64,000 nucleotides of DNA, taken from the NCBI RefSeq assembly GCF_011045165.1, contig NZ_JAAKZI010000025.1:1-64000 (forward strand). The letters run 5' to 3'. The DNA is from Arthrobacter silviterrae (GTDB taxonomy: Bacteria > Actinomycetota > Actinomycetes > Actinomycetales > Micrococcaceae). Shown piece after piece: positions 52,111 through 61,586 of this stretch. A program made the position numbers and the translations under genes. The notes under the pieces were generated by a model. That model did not search any database, was not told where the DNA came from, and saw only the letters and a program-made list of their open reading frames with translations. Each line of letters begins with the position of its first letter. Position 1 is the first letter of the stretch.

Positions 52111-54768
52111 GTGGCTCGCCGGGCTAACGTTGGAGACATTGTTGCGCAATTGATGGATGCCTCGTCACGGGGCGTCCTTGTTGTGGGACAGCACGGTGCC
52201 GGCAAGACGTGGATGCTGGGCCAGGTCGTAGCAGCCCTCGGCTCCGGCGCAACCACCATAAGGCTCTCCCCAAGCAAGGCCCTTTCGTCTGTTCCCTTTG
52301 GGGCGGTCAACGCGAGGGTTGGCATGAACCTGGCGCGCAGCACCGACTACTACGAAGTCCTCAATGGGCTGCTGGACCAAGTCCGCAGCGGATTTGAAAA
52401 GTCTGAAAACGTGTTCCTCATGGTGGACAATGGCGAATACCTGGATGAGCAAAGTGCCGCCGTCATTATGCAGGTCATCATGTCAACCGACACCAAGCTG
52501 ATCGTGGTGGACCAGCCGGGAAGCCACCGCACCTATCTGCGGGAGCTGTGGCGGGACGGGTATCTGGCCCGATTTGAAATGGCGCCGCTCAAGAGCAGCG
52601 ATGTCAGGCTGTTTCTTGAAGATGTTCTGGACGGCCAGGTGGCCGCGTCGGCCGCCCACTACCTCTCGAGCAGGTCCGCCGGAAATCCGCTGGTCCTGAA
52701 GGGCTTGGTGTCGGGGGCACTGGAGGAAGGGTCCCTGCGAAAGGTCGGAGGCGTGTGGACGCTGGACCATCCCGGGGACAAGCTGGGATCCGAATCCCGG
52801 GACTACCTGCAGATGGACCTGGAGTATCTTGGACCCGAGTCTCGGCGCATCATCGAGATCCTGGCCCTGGCCGGCCCGCTGCCCCTGGACATTTTGCTGG
52901 ACGTGACCGATTCCGAGTCAGTCGATGACATCCAACAGCGGGACCTGGTGGCCATAGTCCCAGGTTCCACCATGACCATGTGCCTGTCCCGGCCTGCCAC
53001 GGCGGGGCCCATCCGGCGGATGATTCCCGTGGGACGCAGCCGCCGTCTCCTTGCCGAAGTGTCCAAGGTTTTCGTGCCCGACGGCGGCACCAGCTCGGAT
53101 ATGCTCATCAACTTCACCCGGTGGGCAGTTGACTGCGGAGCCGCGGTGAGCGATGAACAGATTTTGGCCGCGGCCACGCGGGCCAATGAAATGATGCGCC
53201 TGCCGGAAGCCCTTCAGATCAGCAGCCTCCATGTGGGGCCGGCCCACGCCGGCGCGTTGCTGGCGCAGCGCTCCATTGCCCACCTGAACCACAGCTGGGC
53301 TGCACAGGCTTGCACACTTGCCCTCAAGAGCCTGGAAATGGCAGTGACGCCCGACGACGGCGCTGCCGCCTTGCGGGCCGCCCACTTCGCGTTTCTTCCG
53401 GACCACAATTATGAGGTGCACTTCGCATCGGCTCTGCGCAGCTATGAGGACAAATTTGGCGAGGTTAGCCTGGCCAACCCGTCCACCCGTGCCGACATTG
53501 ATGTTTTGACGCTCCAGGCCATGCGCGATTTGACCCTTGGCTACAGCACGGCGGCACTTGAACGGACCCTGGCGCTGCTGGACCACCCCATGACGGCCAA
53601 CAGGGTGGACCAGACGCAGCTGAAGTCGCTGCTGTGCGAGGTTTACTCCACCATCGGGCGCATCGGCTCGGCAGCAGAGATGGCATTCGCGGTGATTGGG
53701 GAACTGGAAAGCCCTGAAGGCTTTCCCCGGCCAGACATCTCTATTTTGGCGTATGCCCGTAGCGTTTCAGCCTTCATCTACGACGGCGACTGGGGCACCG
53801 CGGCGAAAATGCTCGAACCGCAGATCTTTACCAACCCCGACCTGATGCTGTCCTCGGGCGGCCTGCGCGACTTGGGCGAGGCCATGATGCACTGCCGCCG
53901 CGGGCACATTGACGAGGCACTGTCCCTGCTGATCCCCGCTGTTGGAACACTTTCCGACTACGATCCCTGGCTGGTCCTCCACACCGCTCTGGGACTCATG
54001 GCCTACTGCCGGGTCATGCATGGGGATATTGAAGGGGCGCAGCTGCCCCTGGACCGGCTTGATGCCCTCGATTATCGCGGCAGCAAGTTTTACGCCCTCG
54101 AAGGACTGGCCTACGCCGCCGCTGCCCGGAGCTTGGCAGGTGAGCGCGAACGCGGCGTCAAGGACCTGTACGACATACTGCACGAGTGCCAGGAATCAGG
54201 CTATGCCGGGACGGAATTGACCGTATTGTCGCTGTTGGTCCGAGTCGGCGAGTCCGGCGTGGTCCCTCGGCTCGGTGACGTGGCGAAAAAGCTGGAATCC
54301 AAGGGCGCCCCGTTCTTCCAGAGCTGGGCCGAGGCCTTGCGCACACAGGACCCTGTCATGTTGGACAAGGCCAGTGCCATGGCCATGGAATACGGTTATG
54401 AACTCACTGCAGTGGAGCTGGCAGCCCAGGCCCAGAAGAAGTTCCATGACCGGGGCAAGGTGCACAAGAGCCGCAAGACTGCCAGCAAGCTGGTGCTGAT
54501 GCGCGAGCAAATGCCAGGGCTGGCCGCCCTGGTGTTCAACAGCGTGGACCGGCCGCAAATGACCCGCCGCGAGCACGAGGTTGCCGTGCTGGTGGCGCGG
54601 GGCGAATCCAACAATGCCATCGCCGCCAGGCTGAACGTTTCGCTGCGCACCATTGAGGGCCACCTGTACCGGACCTTCATCAAGCTTGACCTTCAGTCCA
54701 GGGAACAGCTGGCTGAGCTGATGAACAATGACGCTGCCAACACTGCGGCCATTCACCTGCAGCGCTGA
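52111..54768 (+). CDS. LuxR-type transcriptional regulator with N-terminal ATPase domain
   Basis: A large regulator, about 885 aa from GTG 52111 (918 aa from GTG 52012, whose extra 33 residues look non-conserved). Near the N-terminus is a P-loop GVLVVGQHGAGKTWML and a Walker B-like NVFLMVDNGEYL. The middle 500 residues are alpha-helical, TPR-like (for example VLHTALGLMAYCRVMHGDIEGA). The C-terminus is a LuxR helix-turn-helix: REHEVAVLVARGESNNAIAA, RLNVSLRTIEGHLYR. This layout is that of the LAL/MalT group of ATP-dependent activators. The inducer and targets are unknown; it is followed by a small gene with its own terminator. Confidence 0.88.
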   Translation: MARRANVGDIVAQLMDASSRGVLVVGQHGAGKTWMLGQVVAALGSGATTIRLSPSKALSSVPFGAVNARVGMNLARSTDYYEVLNGLLDQVRSGFEKSENVFLMVDNGEYLDEQSAAVIMQVIMSTDTKLIVVDQPGSHRTYLRELWRDGYLARFEMAPLKSSDVRLFLEDVLDGQVAASAAHYLSSRSAGNPLVLKGLVSGALEEGSLRKVGGVWTLDHPGDKLGSESRDYLQMDLEYLGPESRRIIEILALAGPLPLDILLDVTDSESVDDIQQRDLVAIVPGSTMTMCLSRPATAGPIRRMIPVGRSRRLLAEVSKVFVPDGGTSSDMLINFTRWAVDCGAAVSDEQILAAATRANEMMRLPEALQISSLHVGPAHAGALLAQRSIAHLNHSWAAQACTLALKSLEMAVTPDDGAAALRAAHFAFLPDHNYEVHFASALRSYEDKFGEVSLANPSTRADIDVLTLQAMRDLTLGYSTAALERTLALLDHPMTANRVDQTQLKSLLCEVYSTIGRIGSAAEMAFAVIGELESPEGFPRPDISILAYARSVSAFIYDGDWGTAAKMLEPQIFTNPDLMLSSGGLRDLGEAMMHCRRGHIDEALSLLIPAVGTLSDYDPWLVLHTALGLMAYCRVMHGDIEGAQLPLDRLDALDYRGSKFYALEGLAYAAAARSLAGERERGVKDLYDILHECQESGYAGTELTVLSLLVRVGESGVVPRLGDVAKKLESKGAPFFQSWAEALRTQDPVMLDKASAMAMEYGYELTAVELAAQAQKKFHDRGKVHKSRKTASKLVLMREQMPGLAALVFNSVDRPQMTRREHEVAVLVARGESNNAIAARLNVSLRTIEGHLYRTFIKLDLQSREQLAELMNNDAANTAAIHLQR

Positions 54769-54818
54769 CCTGAAACACGTAGCTGGGTCCCTGACTGAGT
54801 GGAGGGCCCGGGAAATTA

Positions 54819-54833
54819 GAGTGGTCGCCACTC
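54819..54833. promoter_or_regulatory. Inverted repeat upstream of the small gene
   Basis: GAGTGG-TCG-CCACTC, perfect 6-bp arms with a 3-base spacer, 50 bp after the LuxR-type gene and 76 bp before the next ATG. It is a possible operator for that regulator. Confidence 0.3.
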
Positions 54834-54908
54834 GGGAATTGTGTCCCGGCGCTTCCTAGCCTTAGGGAACACGAAAGTGTGCACCGGAACTATTACTGGG
54901 GGTGCTTC

Positions 54909-55220
54909 ATGAATGTTTCAATGTGGTCGCCGCGTCCGGCGTCGAGCCACTTGGGCGGCAATCCTTATTGCGGAAGCATGCCCATGACCATGGTCGGGGT
55001 TGCGATCCCCGACATGGCCATCCTCTCCAATAGCCCCGTTCGGAATGTTGTCTTTGCAGACACCTTGGAGAGGGTGACGGCCTCCTTGGACCAGCCGGTC
55101 CTTCAGCCCCAGTCCCAGTTGCATGCTCCGTGTGTTCCCTTCGCAGGGAAAGTATTCTCTAGAGCCGAATTTGCCCTAGGGAACGAGTGGCAGCATAGTC
55201 CCCCAGCTGACTGCCACTGA
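54909..55220 (+). CDS. Small protein of unknown function (103 aa)
   Basis: ATG 54909 follows GGGGGTG by 4 bp. The product begins MNVSMWSPRPASSHLGG, has a mixed hydrophobic middle (GVAIPDMAILSNSPVRNVV) and ends ALGNEWQHSPPADCH. It contains no signal peptide, membrane helix or known domain that I can recognise. The stop lies 9 bp before a strong terminator, which supports a real transcript ending here. Codon third positions are less GC-biased than in the core genes, so it may be recent or poorly conserved. Confidence 0.45.
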   Translation: MNVSMWSPRPASSHLGGNPYCGSMPMTMVGVAIPDMAILSNSPVRNVVFADTLERVTASLDQPVLQPQSQLHAPCVPFAGKVFSRAEFALGNEWQHSPPADCH

Positions 55221-55229
55221 GTTAGGAGC

Positions 55230-55262
55230 AAAAGCCCTCACCCTCCCCCGGTGAGGGCTTTT
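55230..55262 (+). terminator. Strong intrinsic terminator
   Basis: 13-bp arms AAAAGCCCTCACC and GGTGAGGGCTTTT around a 7-base loop, followed by GTGTTT. The A and T ends make it bidirectional. It closes the transcript of the small gene. Confidence 0.9.
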
Positions 55263-55416
55263 GTGTTTCCATGGCGACTTGGACGGCAGGACTGCCGGGG
55301 AGGGGCTCGTCGCCCCCTGTCTAAAGTGTGGGCACGAGCCTAGACTGAAAGATACGCAGGGCAGGGAAGCAGCCGCTGGGGCCGCTGAAAACGAGCTGCG
55401 AAAGGCGGAGCGAACA

Positions 55417-55710
55417 ATGGCCGAAGATCAAGCCCAGGACCGTGGAACAGACCGCGGACGGTACGTCCAGGGGGCATACGGGAAGGCCGGTACGGAACCC
55501 GGACACCACGCCACCGAATCGCAAGGCCAGTACACGGAGGGCGATTACGGCCGCGGAGGCACTGAAGGAGCAGACCCGGAGGCTGCCGAGGGCCGTTTCG
55601 TGGAGGCGGACTACGGGACGGCTGGGGATGTGCCGGGGCACGACGACAAGGACCCCAAAGGTGAATACATCACCGGGGACTACGGGGAGGCCGGCGGGGC
55701 CGGCGACTGA
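55417..55710 (+). CDS. Gly/Tyr-rich tandem-repeat protein
   Basis: A 97-aa acidic, hydrophilic protein. After MAEDQAQDRGTDR it holds four repeats of about 22-23 residues, each starting G[RQE][YF] and carrying [AD]YG: GRYVQGAYGKAGTEPG, GQYTEGDYGRGGTEG, GRFVEADYGTAGDVPG and GEYITGDYGEAGGAG. GGAG lies 6 bp upstream of ATG 55417. No membrane or signal sequence. The composition is like that of disordered proteins; function unknown. It is convergent with crgA. Confidence 0.7.
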   Translation: MAEDQAQDRGTDRGRYVQGAYGKAGTEPGHHATESQGQYTEGDYGRGGTEGADPEAAEGRFVEADYGTAGDVPGHDDKDPKGEYITGDYGEAGGAGD

Positions 55711-55713
55711 ATC

Positions 55714-55968
55714 CTAGCTGCGCCACCGGGTGGTCATCATGAACCCCGCCAGGGCAATGGCGAAGCCGATGCCGATGTTCCAGTTGTTGACCCCCGGAAG
55801 GGGGTAGGCGCCGTTCGAGATGTAGTACACGATGATCCAGAACAGCCCCACCAGCATCAAGGTGACCATCAGGGGCAGGAACCAGACGGCGTTGGGCTTT
55901 TGTGCCTTGGAAGACGGCGTCTCTGACGGGCCCTTGGCGGGACGGCGACGCGGTTTTGACTCGGGCAC
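55714..55968 (-). CDS. crgA: Cell division protein CrgA
   Basis: An 84-aa bitopic membrane protein of the actinobacterial divisome, interacting with FtsZ, FtsI and PBPs in mycobacteria. A basic N-terminus (PESKPRRRPAKG) is followed by two membrane helices (VWFLPLMVTLMLVGLFWIIV and IGIGFAIALAGFMMTT) joined by the conserved loop YYISNGAYPLPGVNNWNI. GTG 55968 is 6 bp after GGAG. Position near pknB is conserved (Rv0011c). Confidence 0.95.
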   Translation of the reverse strand: MPESKPRRRPAKGPSETPSSKAQKPNAVWFLPLMVTLMLVGLFWIIVYYISNGAYPLPGVNNWNIGIGFAIALAGFMMTTRWRS

Positions 55969-56156
55969 TTGGAGCTCCTTGGCTTCTCGAACGGGGGCAG
56001 CGGCGCAGCCGGTGCAGGGCAGGCGGTCCATTACGCGCTGTCGAACAGTAAAATGTAGCTGGTACTGAACTGCCGGTATTGTTGACGTAATTCTAGCTGT
56101 AAATAGTGCACCCGCAGTCTGCACGCCCTACCCGACGCATTCAGGAGGATCCCAGC

Positions 56157-57020
56157 GTGGTTCGATCGCCAGGGCACGTTGATGCCCCCCTGGGCGTGGA
56201 TGAACTGCTCGCTGGGAACAAGGCAGCCCGGTCCCGGCAGGCACGCAACCGCAAGCGGGTGCGGGCCGCCCGGACCAGACGAGGTTTTGTCCGGACACTC
56301 ATTCAGCTCGCGGGTGAACTGCTCATCACCGCTGGCGTGGTGGTGCTGCTCTTTGTGGTGTGGGAATTGTGGTGGACCAACATAGACGCCGGCAACACGC
56401 AGCAAAACGCGGTGTCGCAGTTCGCCAGGAACTTTCAGGGACCGGTGACACCAGCCGCGCCACAGCCCGCGGGCACTCCGCCCAAGAATTACGGGCCGCC
56501 AGTGGTGATGCCGGCCATCAACTCGCCGGGTGAAGTCTTTGGCGTCGCCTACATCCCCCGGTTCGGAAAGGACTACAGCCGGCCCCTCGTGGACGGCGTG
56601 GCCCGCGCACAGCTGGACACCCTGGGACTGGGCCGCTACGAGTCCTCCACGATGCCCGGGGGCGTTGGGAACTTTGCCGTGGCGGGCCACCGCCAGACCC
56701 ACGGAGCCGTCCTGGACGCCATTGACACGCTGGTGCCCGGCGACAAGATCTACGTGCAGACGAAGGACGGCTACTACACGTACGTTTTCCGCAATGACCA
56801 AATTGTGCTGCCGACGCAGGGCGATGTTTTGTTGCCCGTTCCCACGCAAAAGAACGCCAAGCCCACGCAGCGGTTTATGACCCTGACCAGTTGCAACCCC
56901 CGGTTTGGCACGCAGGAACGCATCATTGCCTACGCCGTCATGGAATCGTGGCAGCCCGCCAGCGCCGGCCCGCCGGCAGCCATCGCCGCCCAGGTCGCCG
57001 CCAACAAGTCGAAAGGCTAA
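56157..57020 (+). CDS. Class E sortase
   Basis: A 287-aa membrane-anchored transpeptidase. GTG 56157 has AGGAGG 8 bp upstream. The N-terminus is basic and cytoplasmic, one membrane helix follows (AGELLITAGVVVLLFVVWEL), then a Pro-rich linker and the sortase barrel. Catalytic His is in FAVAGHRQTHG, Cys in FMTLTSCNPRFGTQERI, with the Arg in the same motif. Class E enzymes replace class A in high-GC actinobacteria and recognise LAXTG-type sorting signals. No sortase substrate lies beside it. Confidence 0.93.
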   Translation: MVRSPGHVDAPLGVDELLAGNKAARSRQARNRKRVRAARTRRGFVRTLIQLAGELLITAGVVVLLFVVWELWWTNIDAGNTQQNAVSQFARNFQGPVTPAAPQPAGTPPKNYGPPVVMPAINSPGEVFGVAYIPRFGKDYSRPLVDGVARAQLDTLGLGRYESSTMPGGVGNFAVAGHRQTHGAVLDAIDTLVPGDKIYVQTKDGYYTYVFRNDQIVLPTQGDVLLPVPTQKNAKPTQRFMTLTSCNPRFGTQERIIAYAVMESWQPASAGPPAAIAAQVAANKSKG

Positions 57021-57023
57021 GCC

Positions 57024-57185
57024 ATGTACGGCTGGATCTTCCGCCACCTTCCGGGCCCGCTTTGGTTCCGCATCCTCACTGCCGCACTGTTTATTGCCGC
57101 CGCCGTACTGGTGCTGATGCAGTTTGTCTTCCCCTGGTTCAGCCAGTTCAACCCCATAAATGATTCAACGATTGGTGGGAACTAA
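57024..57185 (+). CDS. Small single-pass membrane protein
   Basis: A 53-aa protein: MYGWIFRHLPGPLWFRIL, then one membrane helix (TAALFIAAAVLVLMQFVFPW) and a short polar tail ending NDSTIGGN. It starts 3 bp after the sortase stop and ends 5 bp before the trpG-type gene, so it is co-transcribed with both. Similar small proteins occur next to actinobacterial sortases and pabA; function unknown. Confidence 0.8.
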   Translation: MYGWIFRHLPGPLWFRILTAALFIAAAVLVLMQFVFPWFSQFNPINDSTIGGN

Positions 57186-57190
57186 ACCCC

Positions 57191-57829
57191 ATGACCACAC
57201 GCATATTGGTGATCGACAACTACGACAGCTTTGTTTACACGCTGGTTGGCTACCTGCAGCAGTTGGGTGCCGAAACAACTGTCATCAGGAACGACGACGT
57301 CACGCTGGCCGAGGCGATTGAGCTCGCGGCCGCGCGTGACGGGGTTTTGGTCTCCCCCGGCCCCGGCACGCCTGCGGAGGCCGGAGTGTGCATTGAGTTG
57401 ATCAAGTGGTGCGGCGACAGCCTCAAGCCCATGCTGGGCGTGTGCCTGGGCCACCAGGCCCTTGCCGAGGCCTACGGCGGCGTGGTCACGCACGCCGAAC
57501 AGCTCATGCACGGCAAGACAAGCCTGGTCCACCACCACGGTGACGGGGTGTTTGCCGGGCTGCCCAGCCCTGTCACGGCAACTCGCTATCATTCACTGGC
57601 TGCCGTGCCGGCCAGTATTCCGGAGGTCCTGGAAGTGACGGCTGAAACGGCCGACGGCGTGGTCATGGGACTGGCCCACAAGAGCGCGCCCCTGTGCGGG
57701 GTGCAATTCCACCCTGAATCGGTGCTGACCGAGGGGGGCTACCAAATGGTGGGCAACTGGTTGGAATCCGTGGGCCTGAAGGGCGCTGCCGCGAAGGCCG
57801 CCACACTGAGCCCGCTCATCAACAACTAA
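57191..57829 (+). CDS. trpG: Anthranilate/aminodeoxychorismate synthase glutaminase subunit
   Basis: A 212-aa class I glutamine amidotransferase that supplies ammonia for anthranilate or 4-amino-4-deoxychorismate synthesis. The catalytic Cys is in MLGVCLGHQALAEA and the His-Glu pair in GVQFHPESVLTEGG; the N-terminal ILVIDNYDSFVYTLVGYL is typical. No trpE or pabB gene is adjacent, as in the syntenic Rv0013, so the same subunit may serve folate (pabA) as well as tryptophan. It ends in a 4-bp overlap with pknB on the other strand. Confidence 0.93.
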   Translation: MTTRILVIDNYDSFVYTLVGYLQQLGAETTVIRNDDVTLAEAIELAAARDGVLVSPGPGTPAEAGVCIELIKWCGDSLKPMLGVCLGHQALAEAYGGVVTHAEQLMHGKTSLVHHHGDGVFAGLPSPVTATRYHSLAAVPASIPEVLEVTAETADGVVMGLAHKSAPLCGVQFHPESVLTEGGYQMVGNWLESVGLKGAAAKAATLSPLINN

Positions 57830-59760
57830 CCGTTGGGCGGTGCCGTCGGCTGGTCCGTGGCCGTGGCCGTGGCGGTGGCCGTGGGCTTCGGTGTGGGGGT
57901 GGGCGACGGAGTGGCCGGCGGGCTTGGCGGGGCCTTGGCCAGCGTGACAACCACCGTGGTCCGTTGCGGGACTTCGGTGCCGGCAGCCTCGGACTGACGG
58001 GTCACCATGCCCGGGGTCACGGCGGCGTTCTCGGCCTCCTCGAACCTCACCTGAAGGAACGGCGACACCTTCGCCAGCGCGGCGGTGACAACCTCCCTGA
58101 CCTTGGCGGGATCCTTGGTCAGGTCAAAGAGTGACGGCATGGCAACATTGCCGCTGGAAATTTTCAGGGTGACCTCGGTCCCCACCGGCACTGTCTTGCC
58201 CGGATCAGGATCGGTTCCCACCACCAACGTGGACTGGATCTGGCCGCTGTCGACAAACTGGTTTGGCTTGAATCCCAGGCCCAGCGCCTGCAGTTCACTC
58301 CTGACCTCCGCCTCGGTCTTGCCTGCAACATCCTTGGGCATCGTGACCTCGGACGGCCCCTTCGACACCACCACGTCAACCGTGGAGTGTTCGTTGACCA
58401 GGGCATTCGCGGGAGGGTCCGTGCGGATCACCAGCTGGGCCTGGACCGTGCTGGAATATTCCTCCGCGTGGCGCGGTTCCAGGCCCAGGGCGCTGAGCTT
58501 GGCCATCGCGTCCTCCTCGCTGAAACCAGCCACCTGTGGCACGCTTACCTGGACGGGCGCAGGCGGCTTGGCGTTGAGCAGGTTCCACCCCACCAGGGCG
58601 CCCCCGGCCAGGATGATCGCCAGAAAGACAAACAAGATGGTGGTCCAGGCCCGGCGCCGGCGCTTGGTGGCACGATCCGGACCCAGGGGTTCCTCGGGGA
58701 CTCCGCCGTCGTAGGTGGTCAGCGGACCTCCGGCCAGGACCTTCGCCATGGCACGGGTGGCCGGGCCGCCGTCGTCCATTACCGGGGCCGGGTCCGGCGC
58801 CAACACGGGCTCGACGGCGGCGGGCGCGGGCACTGCCGCCACCGTGGCCAGGGGGTCGGTGTTGGCGGACGTTGCAGCGGCGGGGGCCAACAGGACTCCG
58901 GTGCGGGCGGCCCTCAGCGCACGGCGAAAGGATGCGGCATCCTGAAAGCGGTGCTGCCGGTCCTTTTGCAGGGCCCGCAGCAGCACGCTGTCCAGGGCCG
59001 GGGAAATCTCGGGATTGAAGGAACTCGGCGCCGGAGGCACCTCGCGGACGTGCTGGTACGCCACGGAAACGGGCGAATCGCCGGTGAACGGCGGCCGACC
59101 AGCCAGCATTTCGTAGAACAGGCAGGCGGCTGAATAGAGGTCGCTGCGGGCATCCACCGTTTCCCCGCGCGCCTGCTCCGGGGAAAGGTACTGTGCCGTG
59201 CCCATGACAGTTTGTGTCTGGGTCATGGTTGCGGCCGAATCGGAAATGGTGCGGGCAATGCCAAAGTCCATGACCTTGACGTCGTGCAGTGTGCCCTGCT
59301 CATCCGCCGTGACCATCACGTTGGCCGGCTTGATGTCCCTGTGGACTATGCCGGCGCGGTGGCTGTACTCGAGGGCGGCCAACACCCCCTGGGTGAAATC
59401 AATGGCCTGGTTGATGCTGATGGCGTCCTCGCGGACCAACTCACGCAGCGTCTTGCCGTCCACAAATTCCATGACGATGTAGGGAAGCGTGGCGCCGTCG
59501 CGAAGGGGGTCGTCGCTGACATGCTCGCCGGTGTCATACACGGCAACGATTGACGGGTGGTTCAGCCCCGCCACCGCCTGGGCTTCCCTGCGGAACCGGG
59601 CCTGGAGCTGGGCGTCCCGGGCCACGTCGCCACGGAGCAGCTTGATGGCCACGGTCCGGCCCAGCAGGGTGTCCTTGGCCATGTAGACGTCCGCCATGCC
59701 GCCGCGGCCCAGCAGCACGCCCATTTCATACCGTCCATTCAGGACGCGGGGAACACTCAT
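57826..59760 (-). CDS. pknB: Serine/threonine protein kinase PknB with PASTA domains
   Basis: A 644-aa membrane kinase regulating cell-wall growth. The kinase domain is at residues 10-275: RYEMGVLLGRGGMADVYMAKD, AIKLL, HRDIKPANVMV, DFGIAR, and an activation loop rich in Thr ([20 protein letters not shown]). A Pro/Ala-rich juxtamembrane linker leads to a membrane helix (LFVFLAIILAGGALVGW) and three extracellular PASTA domains that sense muropeptides or lipid II (starts VSVPQVAGF, VTMPKDVAG, VAMPSLFDL). It ends with a Pro/Thr repeat tail. The neighbours pknA, pbpA and rodA form the same operon. Confidence 0.95.
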   Translation of the reverse strand: MSVPRVLNGRYEMGVLLGRGGMADVYMAKDTLLGRTVAIKLLRGDVARDAQLQARFRREAQAVAGLNHPSIVAVYDTGEHVSDDPLRDGATLPYIVMEFVDGKTLRELVREDAISINQAIDFTQGVLAALEYSHRAGIVHRDIKPANVMVTADEQGTLHDVKVMDFGIARTISDSAATMTQTQTVMGTAQYLSPEQARGETVDARSDLYSAACLFYEMLAGRPPFTGDSPVSVAYQHVREVPPAPSSFNPEISPALDSVLLRALQKDRQHRFQDAASFRRALRAARTGVLLAPAAATSANTDPLATVAAVPAPAAVEPVLAPDPAPVMDDGGPATRAMAKVLAGGPLTTYDGGVPEEPLGPDRATKRRRRAWTTILFVFLAIILAGGALVGWNLLNAKPPAPVQVSVPQVAGFSEEDAMAKLSALGLEPRHAEEYSSTVQAQLVIRTDPPANALVNEHSTVDVVVSKGPSEVTMPKDVAGKTEAEVRSELQALGLGFKPNQFVDSGQIQSTLVVGTDPDPGKTVPVGTEVTLKISSGNVAMPSLFDLTKDPAKVREVVTAALAKVSPFLQVRFEEAENAAVTPGMVTRQSEAAGTEVPQRTTVVVTLAKAPPSPPATPSPTPTPKPTATATATATDQPTAPPNG

Positions 59761-59822
59761 GGTGCCTTGGTCCTTTCTGTTCGGTGGATGGTGGGTGATG
59801 CTGCGGGGTGCGGGCGGACGGT

Positions 59823-61586
59823 TTACGGGGTGGGCGTTGCGGTGGCGGACGGGGCAGGTCCGGTGGATACGTAGTAGGTCACGATCGAGCCCCTGGCCAC
59901 TTGGGTGCCCGCCACCGGGTTCGTCCGGATCACGTCGCCCGGGGTGACCGAGCTGGAGGCCTCGTCAACCCGCGCGGGCTGGAGTCCGGCGTCGGTCAGG
60001 GCCTTGTCATAGGCATTGGCGCTGACGCCTGCAGAGGACGGCACCGTGATCAGGTCCTGGCCCTTCGAGACGGTCACCGTCACCACGCTGCCGGGTGCCA
60101 GCGGACCAGTGGGGGTCAGGTCGGTGACGTCCCCGGCGGCAACCTTCTGGCTGAACGCGTCCGGGGCCCGGGTCACTTTCAAGCCCATTTTTTCCAGGGC
60201 GCTGCGCACCGCGTCGTATGGCTGTCCAAGGTACTGGTCCGCGAACACCGTCACCTCCGTGGGTGTGGCTGACGGGGTCTCGCTGGGCGTGGCGGATTCG
60301 CTCGGCGTTGCCGACGGGGTGGTTTCCGTGGCAGTGGCCGATGTCGGCGCCGACGTGGATGCCGTGGGTCCGGGCGCCGGGTTGGAACCAAACACCCCCC
60401 AACTTTGCAGCAGCAGCGCAATGACGGCAAAAAGGAGAAGTGCAATCAAGGCCACGGCGGGCCACGTCCACGGGCTGCGGCCGCGCTTGGCCGGCTCCGG
60501 CGGGGCTTCCTCCGAGTCAAAGCCGGCCAGCAGGGGGTCCTGCTCGTCCCAGGGCCGTTCGGCACCGAGCATCTCGGCCCGGGTAGGCTGTGCCGCGGCA
60601 GGGGCGACGTCGGCAACCACGGTGGGCAGCGCCGTCGTGCTTGGCTCGGCAACATTCGCAACGACAGTGGTCGCCGCTGTGCCATCGATGTCCACGGGGG
60701 CCGTGATGGGTCCGGTGGTGGACTCGAAGAGCAGCATGCCGGGGACCGCGGCGTGGGCCGCCTTGATGTCCCCGGTGCGGATGGCCTCCGCAGCTTCCGC
60801 CAGCTTCAAGGCATTGGCGGGGCGGTTGCCCGGGTCCTTGGCCAGCATGGACATCAACAGGGCGCGCACCGGCGTGGGAAGCGTGTCCGGAAGTGGCGGC
60901 GGGGCGTCATTGACCTGCGCCAGGGCAATGGCAATCTGGGATTCGCCCGAGAAGGGGCGGTGGCCGGTGATGCACTCATAACCTATAACGCCCAGGGAAT
61001 ATATGTCGCTGGACCCCGTAGCCACCTGCCCGGTGGCCTGTTCCGGCGCCAAGTACTGGGCGGTGCCCATGACCTGGCCCGTCTGCGTCAGCGGCACCTG
61101 GTCGGCAAGGCGCGCAATGCCGAAGTCCGTGATCTTTACGCGGTTTTCCGGGGTGATGAGCAGGTTGCCTGGCTTCACGTCACGGTGCACCAGGCCCTGG
61201 GCGTGAGCCACGGCCAGGGCCCGGGCTGTCTGGGCGATCATTGACAGTGTCCAGTCGGCGGAGAGCACATGTTCGCGTTCAATCAGCGCGGACAGGGGCT
61301 CGCCGGGAACAAGTTCCATGACGAGGTAGGCGGAACCGTCCTCTTCGCCGTAGTCAAAGACGTTGGCGATGCCCACGTGGTTTAGCAGTGCCGTGTGCTT
61401 GGCCTCCGCACGGAAGCGGGCCCGGAAACCCGGGTCCCCCGTGTATTCGTCCTTGAGGATCTTAATGGCCACTATTCGGCCCAGGACCAAGTCCTGGGCC
61501 TTCCAGACTTCTCCCATGCCGCCGATGGCAATGCGTGAGGTGAGTTGGAATCTGCCGCCTAAGGTGATTCCTGATGTAGGCCTCAC
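59823..61586 (-). CDS. pknA: Serine/threonine protein kinase PknA with two PASTA domains
   Basis: A 587-aa kinase starting at GTG 61586, which overlaps the pbpA stop. Kinase motifs: [44 protein letters not shown], and [14 protein letters not shown] membrane helix ([21 protein letters not shown]) precedes a Ser/Thr/Pro-rich linker and two extracellular PASTA repeats ([16 protein letters not shown] and [17 protein letters not shown]). Mycobacterial PknA lacks PASTA domains, so this paralogue has its own sensor. It sits between pbpA and pknB as usual. Confidence 0.93.
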   Translation of the reverse strand: MRPTSGITLGGRFQLTSRIAIGGMGEVWKAQDLVLGRIVAIKILKDEYTGDPGFRARFRAEAKHTALLNHVGIANVFDYGEEDGSAYLVMELVPGEPLSALIEREHVLSADWTLSMIAQTARALAVAHAQGLVHRDVKPGNLLITPENRVKITDFGIARLADQVPLTQTGQVMGTAQYLAPEQATGQVATGSSDIYSLGVIGYECITGHRPFSGESQIAIALAQVNDAPPPLPDTLPTPVRALLMSMLAKDPGNRPANALKLAEAAEAIRTGDIKAAHAAVPGMLLFESTTGPITAPVDIDGTAATTVVANVAEPSTTALPTVVADVAPAAAQPTRAEMLGAERPWDEQDPLLAGFDSEEAPPEPAKRGRSPWTWPAVALIALLLFAVIALLLQSWGVFGSNPAPGPTASTSAPTSATATETTPSATPSESATPSETPSATPTEVTVFADQYLGQPYDAVRSALEKMGLKVTRAPDAFSQKVAAGDVTDLTPTGPLAPGSVVTVTVSKGQDLITVPSSAGVSANAYDKALTDAGLQPARVDEASSSVTPGDVIRTNPVAGTQVARGSIVTYYVSTGPAPSATATPTP

